This document shows, in pieces, positions 35,451 through 44,507 of a stretch of 64,000 nt of DNA; positions within the stretch are counted from its first letter, which is position 1, and the number at the start of each line of letters is the position of its first letter. The stretch is from Lolium rigidum. Taxonomy: Eukaryota; Streptophyta; Magnoliopsida; Poales; Poaceae. Where the stretch lies: contig NC_061508.1 in NCBI RefSeq assembly GCF_022539505.1, positions 36,884,256 through 36,948,255 on the forward strand. The letters are read 5' to 3'. A program made the translations under genes and the position numbers. A model generated the notes under the pieces. That model was not told where the DNA came from and made no database searches. It saw nothing but the letters and a program-made list of their open reading frames with translations.

Positions 35451-36278
35451 GGTACTAAACTTTCAGTTACCATAACAACTTAGCAGCCTTTGTGACGAAC
35501 TTCTTGAGTTCGTGTTGACAGCAGTCGCAACGTTGTTGTCTTAATAAATTAGGAAAAAATGAAGACTAAAATTTCAGTTACCATAACAACTTAACAGCCT
35601 TTGTTATGATGTTATTGCAGGAAGGATTCTCATACACTGGTTTGCTTCTTCTTGGTATAACTGATCCTCCAATATATGAAAAGACTATGCTCAGATCATT
35701 CCTCAAACACAAAAATCCTAAAACTCAAAAAAAGTTGTTGGCCAAAAATAAATAATGTTTACAAATTTTAGGTTTCGCCTCATCATTACAGTATCAAAAA
35801 TGAGCATGCAGAAAACAAAATTTCAGTACATGTTGAGGGGGAACAAACGACAACAATCAAGGGGTCTAAGAAAACCAACAAAATGAAACACAAAATTCAG
35901 ACCCAAAGACAAGATTTGAGGTTTACCATGATGTCGCGCATTCACGAGCACAACAGGAGGACATTACCCAGGAAGATATGCATATTTTTCTATCAAATGA
36001 GAAATTAGCTGCCGAGGGAACAAAATGGAGGAAAATACAAACAATGGCAGAGCTGTCGATATAGGCTGACAATTGTTATCCTCATGTCCAGTCCGTCGAC
36101 CAGCCACTAACAGCCCTACTACTAACATTAGTGAAATCTTACAGACTACTTGAAAAAACATAAATCAGACTAAGTCACTAAGCTCATGAAAAATACAAGG
36201 TCCCATAGACAGTGCAACAATGAACTCCTAGGACAAATAGTAGATTTATCATATATAGATCTATTTTGTACTCACTTA

Positions 36279-37366
36279 GAGCATCTCCAGTCGCGTCCCC
36301 CAAACCGTCCCCCAAAGCGCGCCAGATCGAGCGTTTGGGGGACGTGTTTTGTTCGTGCCGCGTTTGGGGGACGTCGCTCCCCAGCCGCGTCCCCCAAACG
36401 CCGCCCCCAAACATTAAAAGTACTTTTTTTGGCTAGAAAAAAACTATTTACTAATATTCAAATCGGTTGAACATAAACAAATTATATATAAAACTTCGGA
36501 AAAATATAATAAAATACATATAAACTATCTACTTCTTCTTCTTCGCCGATGGCCCCGCCTCGTCGTCGTCATCGCGGTGGCGCTTCCTGCTCGTCACCTC
36601 TTCCGAAGAGGCGGTGTCGGCGCCCGACGCGTCGGAGTCCTCCTCGTCGTCGGCGGTGCTCGTCGGCTGCGCCTTTGCCTTTGCCTTGGCCTTGGCGGCC
36701 TTGGCCTTGGCCGCCTTCGCCTTCGCACGGGCCACCGCCGCCGCCGCGTCCTCGCTCTCTTCTTCCTCCGCGTCCTCCTCCCGGCCCAGCCATTCCTCCT
36801 CGCTGTCAACTGGCGGCGGGGAATCGTCGCCGCTGCTCGGCGTCCTGGCTCTCTCCCACCAATGGCGCCAGCCAGCAGGCTTTCCCTCGCTGGAGGTGTC
36901 GGTCGGGAGCTGGGAGATGTAGCTCTCAGATGGAGGCTTGGATGAATGGTGGCGTACGTACGGGTCTTATTGAGCGCGGATGAACGGCGGCGCAGAAGTC
37001 GAAGAGAGCAGCGGTTGCTCTTCCGAGGAGTCGGCGCTCCATTCCGGCGGGGTTGGCGCGCCGTCGACGCGGTTGCCAATGCGACGGTTCCGCTTCCTGG
37101 CAACTGCACCGTCGCTACGTATGTGGCGGTTGAGCGTCCGAGCCGCTGACGGGTCGGGCCCGCGCCTCCTCGCCTCTCATTTCGTTGTGTCCGGCGTGCC
37201 CGGTGCGTCCCCTGTGGGACGGGGACGGGCTCGGGACGCCGGACACCGTATCGGGCCGCGCCGGACAAAAAGGACCTTTGGAGCGCGCGGCTGGGAACGT
37301 TTTTTTTGTCCGGCGCGCCCCAAATCGCTTTGGGGGACGGTTTGGGGGGCGCGACTGGAGATGCTC
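36279..37366. mobile_element. PIF/Harbinger-type element, copy in unit 2 (1088 bp)
   Basis: The terminal inverted repeats start GAGCATCTCCAG and extend about 40 bp (GCGTCCCCCAAACCGTCCCC with mismatches). They are flanked by TTA at 36276-36278 and 37367-37369, the 3-bp duplication of PIF/Harbinger elements. No transposase is present. It contains an accessory frame (36529-36915). The array unit at about 30110 preserves the empty site. Confidence 0.85.
36529..36915 (-). pseudogene. Harbinger accessory ORF, ATG lost
   Basis: On the minus strand the frame runs from SYISQLPTDTSSEGKPAGWR through an acidic run (EEDAEEEESEDAAAA), an Ala/Lys repeat (AKAKAAKAKAAKAKAKAKA), a second acidic/serine part, and a lysine tail KKKK before the stop at 36529. 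A small deletion relative to 42986 removed the ATG. An in-frame internal GTG/ATG-like start at about 36735 remains. It has alternating acid and basic blocks and no enzyme motif. The function is unknown; similar small ORFs accompany non-autonomous Harbinger elements. Confidence 0.5.
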
Positions 37367-37652
37367 TTACATGCCCACTTTTGTCGCAAGATAAGTCCCG
37401 CAGCAACCGCGCGGGTATCATTGTACTCACGAGCGTACGAATTAGTTACCACGGTTCTCTCCCAAAAAAGAAAAACAATTACAGCGAAGTAGGAAGAGCG
37501 TTGCCCCGCGCGAGTAGAATGACCACGCTGGGAACGGAGTGAGATGCGATAGAACATGAAACGGCACAGCAGCGCCATTTAACCACTGAAATCCGCCATG
37601 AACATTACATAGCTGTCGCAAAACCCACTTGATCAAGATGCGGCCGAAGCGG

Positions 37653-38000
37653 CTACATCCGCATAGCCAAGCGGACGGACGGTCCGGAGGGGTTGGGGGT
37701 GGTGAGGAGAGCTACGCCATCGTTGAGCTCGCGGAGAGCCTTGGCGTAGCTGGCGCGCAGCCGCCGCAGCATCCGACGGTACATCGCTGCCAGCCACCGC
37801 ACTCGCACCCGCCGCAGCGCGCCCAAGAACCTCCGCCTGTGTGGCCCTCCTCCTCCACCGCTGCCGCGTCCTTCGACGCCCAGCCTCGCCACTGCCATCC
37901 TCTTCCTACGTCCGCCGCTCGCGGCCGCCGCCGACTCGGCCCTCCGCCGCCGCGGCACGCGGAAGAGCATGGCCCTCCTCGCCGCCCCAGCGTCCACCAT
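37653..38000 (-). CDS. Small arginine-rich protein, array copy 3 (115 aa), chimeric
   Basis: ATG at 38000-37998, stop at 37653. Residues 1-41 are identical to copy 2 (including A10, V15 and R17, where copy 4 has V, L and P). Residues 42-115 are identical to copy 4 (VEGRGSGGGGGPHRRRFLG, then VRWLAAMYRRMLRR and SGPSVRLAMRM). At DNA level the switch is between 37877 and 37919. Upstream DNA is of copy 2 type and downstream DNA of copy 4 type. The frame is intact, so the crossover made a new full-length gene under the copy 2 promoter. Confidence 0.68.
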   Translation of the reverse strand: MVDAGAARRAMLFRVPRRRRAESAAAASGGRRKRMAVARLGVEGRGSGGGGGPHRRRFLGALRRVRVRWLAAMYRRMLRRLRASYAKALRELNDGVALLTTPNPSGPSVRLAMRM

Positions 38001-38282
38001 GTCGACCGAGATGTATATGGAGAGTTAGTGAAGAAAGCCGATCCCTTTTTCTCGGTTGCTTCTCTTAATTTCCTTTCTCTCTGTTGCTTCTCTTTCTTTG
38101 CTACGAGAAGCAGCTATATATGCAGTCCATATGAGCTAGCTAGCTTTCGGCGTCCTCTAGCTATAGTGAGGTGCAGCCACGCTTAGCTAGCTATAGTGCT
38201 CCGTCATTGTCTTATCTTCAAGGGTGCTATAGCTGTACTGACTTTTGTAGAATATACTGTAGCATTGCCCGTCGTGACGTCC
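38001..38282 (-). promoter_or_regulatory. Promoter region of copy 3
   Basis: Nearly identical to that of copy 2: TATATAT at 38115-38121 and TGACGT at 38275-38280. There is a four-base difference near 38193 (AGCTATAGTGCTCC against AGCTTGCTCC). Confidence 0.5.
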
Positions 38283-39551
38283 ATCTATCAACGAGCAGGT
38301 GTTTAATCAGTCTTCCAGCCATCATATATTAATCAATTACTACTATTAAATTAGTATCTCAATTATTGCGCTATATTAATAGTACATACAACTACTCCAT
38401 ATATTAAATAAGTACTCTCACCCAATTATTGCAGTAGGTAATATATCAACGTCGATTTATAACTAATACAAGTGATATAAGTAACTATATAAGTACTCTC
38501 ACAATAAACATGCGCTAATCCATTGACTCATATTATTACATGTATGTGTGTATGTATAGGGTTAGATACAAAAATAGGTACTGCGTCCAAATAAGCAAAG
38601 CCTGTTATTTTTTTTTTTTGCATATAATTAAGCATAGCTTTGTTATATGACTGTCCATCCGAGCTAAATTAAGCTTCGAGCTTAACCATTCACAACTAAT
38701 CATCATTGACTTGTCTATTTGTTAAGAGCATATGCAAAGTGCTATTGTCTCGTCAATGGGTTGAGAACCCATATCGAGAAATTAAAATTGCACTAGAAAC
38801 GTGGCGGTGCTGGCAAATTAAGAGTTCAAAAGAGTTCTCACAAAGAAAAGAGTTAACTGAAGTTGACAAAAATTATCATAATAATTTTGTTCTTAGAAGA
38901 TCCTCTAAGATACAGTTTGCCGGGCAAATAGTATTTGTAGAAAAGCTCCCTGGAAACAACCTAAGAGCATTACCCGAGACTTCCAAAAGTCAAATAACCA
39001 TTCTCTAAAAAAAGTAAAATAACTCAATATATATATTTTCAAGAAGTCTTCCCTATATATAGAAAAATCATTTTATCTCATGTTAGTTGCCTTAACGTCG
39101 TACCATACCCTAATTCAATCGTACCACCCTTCTTCATCTCATGAAGCACCACATTGATATGGTTAAGAGACTAGGCAAAGTGAACCCAAAAAGGTAGGAA
39201 CGTGTAACTATAACCTCAAAGTTTGTGGACCAAAAGAATGTGTAGACTTAGACAATCAAAGGAATTCTATTATATTTCCACCTCAAGAAATAAACATGCA
39301 TATCTTTGTATTAAAAGAGAACAAAAAAGTGTACATTTGTAATGATATAAAATAAAGCTAGGATTTTTAAATCAACCAAACCATTAAAAACATTTTGATA
39401 GGAATATACTGGTACAAACCTTACATAATAAAATACTCTCACACTAACTACAATCTTAATTACACTATTACTCATTTCCTTTCCACGAGTTTGTTCTTCT
39501 CTTATTAACTTCCTCAACTGCATATGTCAGCATATATTTTGTGTGATGTAT

Positions 39552-40740
39552 TTTTTTTGAACAAGAAGAGCCCCGAAGGCCCTGGATGCTTATATTAAAT
39601 CCAAACAGTGGAGGTGTACATTATTACAGAGGACCCCATAAGAAAGATAAAATAAAACATGAGTCCCCGATATATGTGGAGGAGCCCACGCTGAAAGATG
39701 TAAAAAGCAATTGGGTCCCTCCCTATCTCCTCTGCCGAGCCAGAGGTCAGCTGCACCGCCATCGAGCATCGCCGCGGGGACAAAACCACTAGATGCAATG
39801 TCGACGTTGGAAGCGGCCGCTGACCTGGAAGAAGGCCTCCGATGGAGGTTGATAGGATGTCGGAGCTCACCGGCGTTAACAAACGGCACGCAGCCGTCAG
39901 GATGAAGCTCGCCGAAATTTCTTCCAAGCTTCGGAAGGCCCATACAAATGAGCTATCACTAGCTCCTTCGATGCCGATTAGCCCACCCTCAATCACGACA
40001 CTCCTGCCAAGGGTGGGAGAAGGCATGCAGAGATGATTGGAGCAGCAAGAACTCACCACAAAATGGCTACCAAAGCCAGCACCGTCGTTGGCTTCTTCAT
40101 CTTCCTCCTCGCCGCCACGGCCAGCCAGGTTGATGTCGAGGATGTCGAGGGCGCAACTTTGGAACCACCAGTGCTTATCGTTGAGGGGCTTGGCAGGAGG
40201 AGCACATGATTCTATCACCCACCTTAGGGGCTTGAAATCGCAGCTCTTCGGCCATTCTCCGGTGCCGCACCAAGACACCAGTGAAAAGTAGCCCCTGCTC
40301 TTCTCCTGCAGTCCACCTTCCTCAATCCATCCTTCCCACCCCTCACCACCGCGGCCGGCCAGCGGGAGGAGGACGAATAGAGAGAAGATGGAGGCCAAAG
40401 AAGGAGAGCATACCTTGGGCTTATTGACGGAGATCCATGGGGGATGGACGAGCGCCGCCGTCTCCGACCGCCGGAGTTCCTTGGCGCGCCGCCGCCACTC
40501 ACCCTCCGCACCGCGATCTTTCCCGAAGATCTGGAGCATGACTCCACGACCACGGCATCCCGCCGCGAACTCTAATCCTAGGCCTATATACATCACCGGC
40601 GCGTCCCCCTCCCCTCCGGCCGGCAGCGCCGCCGGAGAAGGGTCGGGTTCGGCCTGGTCTTCTCATGTCAACGGGCAGAAGAGGGGGTGGGGGCGGAGAG
40701 GGAGGACGAAGGGGAGAGCGGTTCATGAATCTAAATGGCA
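39552..40740 (-). mobile_element. GC-rich retroposon in unit 3
   Basis: The duplicate of 33813-35002 with the same target duplication (39538-39551 and 40741-40754). It differs by a few substitutions and by indels around 40490-40530 that break the long minus frame seen in unit 2. Confidence 0.85.
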
Positions 40741-40920
40741 TTTGTGTGATGTATAGGCCTAGACATACATTGAATGAGAGAACTTCCTCAACCACAAGCA
40801 CCTTACATACTCGTCTTTGAGCATGAATGGAGCTAGACTAATTCAAAGATATGTTGTGCATACCCAATAATTTTTGGAAAACCTTTTCACTACATATGGC
40901 CATGTATGCAAATATATAAT

Positions 40921-41188
40921 CACTACTAGGAAACAGCTTATCAGTGGTGGCACTACTATCACGCCACCGCTAACAGCTAGTAATAACGCACTAGGTGGTG
41001 CGCCACTAGTAATCGACATAGCAATGGCGCACTGCTATTTGAGGTAAGAGTGTGCCATAACGAGGAGTGCAGTGTGCGCCACAGCAGAGTACAAGGTGCA
41101 CCACTGCGAGGAGTACTAGGTGCGCCAAAGAAAACCACATGTGTGCGCCACAGGTTGTCGTACGAAAAGAACAAAAGGTTCACGTGGT
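40921..41188. mobile_element. CACTA fragment in unit 3
   Basis: The duplicate of 35183-35450, one substitution seen near 40943. The right end is again undefined. Confidence 0.55.
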
Positions 41189-41381
41189 GGTACTAAACTT
41201 TCAGTTACCATAACAACTTAGCAGCCTTTGTGACGAACTTCTTGAGTTCGTGTTGACAGCAGTCGCAACGTTGTTGTCTTAATAAATTAGGAAAAAATGA
41301 AGACTAAAATTTCAGTTACCATAACAACTTAACAGCCTTTGTTATGATGTTATTGCAGGAAGGATTCTCATACACTGGTTT

Positions 41382-41687
41382 TTTTTTTTTTTTTTTTGAG
41401 AAACACAGTACAAACGCAGGCGCTCACATACACGCGCATACACTCACCCCTATGAACGCACACACGCACACCCTACCCCTATGAGCACCTCCGGAAGACC
41501 GAGCCGGCGGATTGGATCTTGAAATTGACGAAGTCACCACAGCGCCTCGTCGTCGACGGGAACGTCGCCTCCCACTGAAGAAATATTCCGCCTTTATGAG
41601 ACACACAGATGTCAAACCTGGGGTTTGAACTCTGGTGGGCTGGGGGTACAACCACCCACCTAACCACCCAACCTCAGGTTGGTTCTC
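41382..41687 (-). mobile_element. tRNA-derived SINE, 306 bp
   Basis: On the minus strand the element begins near GGTTGGGTGGTTAGGTGGGTGG (the box A region), has AGTTCAAACCCC (box B-like) about 40 bp on, and ends in an A tail (the T run on plus at 41382-41397). A 16-bp target duplication TCTCATACACTGGTTT lies at 41366-41381 and 41688-41703. The sister unit has this site once at 35628-35643, and unit 1 has a variant at about 29494, so two empty sites exist in the same window. RNA polymerase III promoter type; Au-like SINE is possible. Confidence 0.88.
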
Positions 41688-42338
41688 TCTCATACACTGG
41701 TTTGCTTCTTCTTGGTATAACTGATCCTCCAATATATGAAAAGACTATGCTCAGATCATTCCTCAAACACAAAAATCCTAAAACTCAAAAAAAGTTGTTG
41801 GCCAAAAATAAATAATGTTTACAAATTTTAGGTTTCGCCTCATCATTACAGTATCAAAAATGAGCATGCAGAAAACAAAATTTCAGTACATGTTGAGGGG
41901 GAACAAACGACAACAATCAAGGGGTCTAAGAAAACCAACAAAATGAAACACAAAATTCAGACCCAAAGACAAGATTTGAGGTTTACCATGATGTCGCGCA
42001 TTCACGAGCACAACAGGAGGACATTACCCAGGAAGATATGCATATTTTTCTATCAAATGAGAAATTAGCTGCCGAGGGAACAAAATGGAGGAAAATACAA
42101 ACAATGGCAGAGCTGTCGATATAGGCTGACAATTGTTATCCTCATGTCCAGTCCGTCGACCAGCCACTAACAGCCCTACTACTAACATTAGTGAAATCTT
42201 ACAGACTACTTGAAAAAACATAAATCAGACTAAGTCACTAAGCTCATGAAAAATACAAGGTCCCATAGACAGTGCAACAATGAACTCCTAGGACAAATAG
42301 TAGATTTATCATATATAGATCTATTTTGTACTCACTTA

Positions 42339-43441
42339 GAGCATCTCCAGCCGCGTCCCCCAAACCGTCCCCCAAAGCGCGCCGGATCGAGCGTTTGGGG
42401 GACGTGTTTTGTTCGTGCCGCGTTTGGGGGACGTCGCTCCCCAGCCGCGTCCCCCAAACGCCGCCCCCAAACATTAAAAGTACTTTTTTTGGCTAGAAAA
42501 AAACTATTTACTAATATTCAAATCGGTTGAACATAAACAAATTATATATAAAACTTCGGAAAAATATAATAAAATACATATAAACTATCTACTTCTTCTT
42601 CTTCGCCGATGGCCCCGCCTCGTCGTCGTCATCGCGGTGGCGCTTCCTCGCTCGTCACCTCTTCCGAAGAGGCGGTGTCGGCGCCCGACGCGTCGGAGTC
42701 CTCCTCGTCGTCGGCGGTGCTCGTCGGCTGCGCCTTTGCCTTTGCCTTGGCCTTGGCGGCCTTGGCCTTGGCCGCCTTCGCCTTCGCACGGGCCACCGCC
42801 GCCGCCGCGTCCTCGCTCTCTTCTTCCTCCGTGTCCTCCTCCCAGCCCAGCCATTCCTCCTCGCCGTCAACCGGCGGCGGGGAATCGTCGCCGCCGCTCG
42901 GCGTCCCGGCTCTCTCCCACCAATGGCGCCAGCCGGCAGGCTTTCCCTCGCCGGAGGTGTCGGACGGGAGCCGGGAGATGTAGCTCATCGTTGCTGGAGG
43001 TGTCGGATGGAGGCTTGGATGAATGGTGGCGTACGTACGGGTCTTATTGAGCGCGGATGAACGGCGGCGCGAAGTCGAAGAGAGCGGCGGTTGCTCTTCC
43101 GAGGAGTCGGCGCTCCATTCCGGCGGGGTTGGCGCGTCGTCGACGCGGTTGCCAGTGCGACGGTTCCGCTTCCCGGCAACCGCACCGTCGCTACGTATGT
43201 GGCGGTTGAGCGTCCGAGCCGCCGACGGGTCGGGCCCGCGCCTCCTCGCCTCTCATTTCGTTGTGTCCGGCGTGCCCGTGCGTCCCCTGTGGGACGGGGA
43301 CGGGCTCGGGACGCCGGACACCGTATCGGGCCGCGCCGGACAAAAAGGACCTTTGGAGCGCGCGGCTGGGAACGTTTTTTTTGTCCGGCGCGCCCCAAAT
43401 CGCTTTGGGGGACGGTTTGGGGGGCGCGACTGGAGATGCTC
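42339..43441. mobile_element. PIF/Harbinger-type element, copy in unit 3 (1103 bp)
   Basis: The duplicate of 36279-37366 with the same TTA flanks (42336-42338, 43442-43444) and inverted ends. About 20 substitutions separate the two Harbinger copies, many more than in the adjacent duplicated DNA. Confidence 0.85.
42629..42988 (-). pseudogene. Harbinger accessory ORF with ATG, frameshifted 3' end
   Basis: ATG at 42988-42986 (MSYISRLPSDTSGEGKPAGW). It has an acidic block WLGWEEDTEEEESED, the Ala/Lys repeat and a second acidic part ending SSEEVTS; then an extra base at about 42649 relative to unit 2 shifts the frame, so the RKRHRDDDDEAGPSAKKKK tail is lost. The two sister copies thus lack different ends: neither is complete. 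Confidence 0.55.
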
Positions 43442-43727
43442 TTACATGCCCACTTTTGTCGCAAGATAAGTCCCGCAGCAACCGCGCGGGTATCATTGTA
43501 CTCACGAGCGTACGAATTAGTTACCACGGTTCTCTCCCAAAAAAGAAAAACAATTACAGCGAAGTAGGAAGAGCGTTGCCCCGCGCGAGTAGAATGACCA
43601 CGCTGGGAACGGAGTGAGATGCGATAGAACATGAAACGGCACAGCAGCGCCATTTAACCACTGAAATCCGCCATGAACATTACATAGCTGTCGCAAAACC
43701 CACTTGATCAAGATGCGGCCGAAGCGG

Positions 43728-44075
43728 CTACATCCGCATAGCCAAGCGGACGGACGGTCCGGAGGGGTTGGGGGTGGTGAGGAGAGCTACGCCATCGTTG
43801 AGCTCGCGGAGAGCCTTGGCGTAGCTGGCGCGCAGCCGCCGCAGCATCCGACGGTACATCGCTGCCAGCCACCGCACTCGCACCCGCCGCAGCGCGCCCA
43901 AGAACCTCCGCCTGTGTGGCCCTCCTCCTCCACCGCTGCCGCGTCCTTCGACGCCCAGCCTCGCCACTGCCATCCTCTTCCTACGTCCGCCGCTTGCGGC
44001 CGCCGCCGACTCGGCCCTCCGCCGCGGCGGCAAGCGGAACAGCATGACCCTCCTCGCTGCCCCAGCGTCCACCAT
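43728..44075 (-). CDS. Small arginine-rich protein, array copy 4 (115 aa)
   Basis: ATG at 44075-44073, stop at 43728. MVDAGAARRVMLFRLPPRRR starts it; the rest from residue 42 is identical to copy 3. The basic helix is RRRFLGALRRVRVRWLAAMYRR. It is the parental type for the 3' part of copy 3. The upstream region is diverged from copies 2/3 and interrupted by a Harbinger and a CACTA element, so its expression may differ. The family is unknown; I infer coding status from four open homologous frames and conserved promoter elements. Confidence 0.65.
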   Translation of the reverse strand: MVDAGAARRVMLFRLPPRRRAESAAAASGGRRKRMAVARLGVEGRGSGGGGGPHRRRFLGALRRVRVRWLAAMYRRMLRRLRASYAKALRELNDGVALLTTPNPSGPSVRLAMRM

Positions 44076-44400
44076 GTCGCCAAGATGTATATGTAGAGTT
44101 AGCTGAAGATCAGCTGATCCCTCTCTCGGTTGCTTTTCTTTCCTTTCTCTTGGTTGCTTCGTCTTGCTTTCTCTCGCGGTTGCTTCTTCTTACTTTCTCT
44201 CACGGTTGCTTCTCTTTCTTTGCTACGAGAAGCAGCTATATATGCGGTCCAGCTAGCTTTCGGCGTCCTCTTGCTTGTAAGTGAGGTGCAGCCACGGTGC
44301 TCCGTCACTGTCTTATCGTAAAGGGTGCTGTAGCTCTACTGACTTTTCGAGAATATACTGTAGCTGTACTGGTGGGGCCGGCACTCCCCGTCGTGACGTC
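44076..44400 (-). promoter_or_regulatory. Promoter region of copy 4
   Basis: TATATAT at 44237-44243, GTGAGGTGCAGCCACG at about 44281 and TGACGT at 44394-44399. A CTTTCTCTCGCGGTTGCTTCTT-like motif (positions about 44128-44215) is repeated three to four times between TATA and ATG, in the leader, unlike the other copies. Confidence 0.5.
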
Positions 44401-44507
44401 CATCAATCAACGAGCAGGTGGTTCAGTTAGTATGTCCAGCCATTATATATTAAATTAATTAATATCGCAATCCAATTGTTGTGCAATCCAATTGTTGTGC
44501 TATATTA

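Larger units (their letters stand above)
32160..37897. repeat. Tandem duplication, first copy (5.74 kb)
   Basis: It runs from within copy 2 (crossover interval 32139-32181) to the same point within copy 3 (37877-37919). It matches 37898-43972 almost perfectly outside the Harbinger element; I count roughly ten substitutions and a few small indels in more than 4 kb. It carries the copy 2 upstream region, a retroposon, a CACTA fragment, a Harbinger element and the left flank of copy 4 type. Confidence 0.9.
37898..43972. repeat. Tandem duplication, second copy (6.08 kb)
   Basis: The sister of 32160-37897. It is longer by 337 bp, mainly because of the SINE at 41382-41687. It ends inside copy 4 at the point corresponding to the crossover (43952-43994). 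Confidence 0.9.

Noticed and set aside
36594..37430. 278-codon minus-strand frame over the Harbinger element
   Set aside because: It is a shadow of GC-rich, stop-poor DNA; it crosses the transposon boundary and is out of frame with the accessory ORF that has consistent protein character in both copies.
41400..41680. A functional tRNA gene suggested by box A/B-like motifs
   Set aside because: There is no cloverleaf-compatible sequence beyond the promoter boxes, and the tail and target duplication identify it as a SINE.
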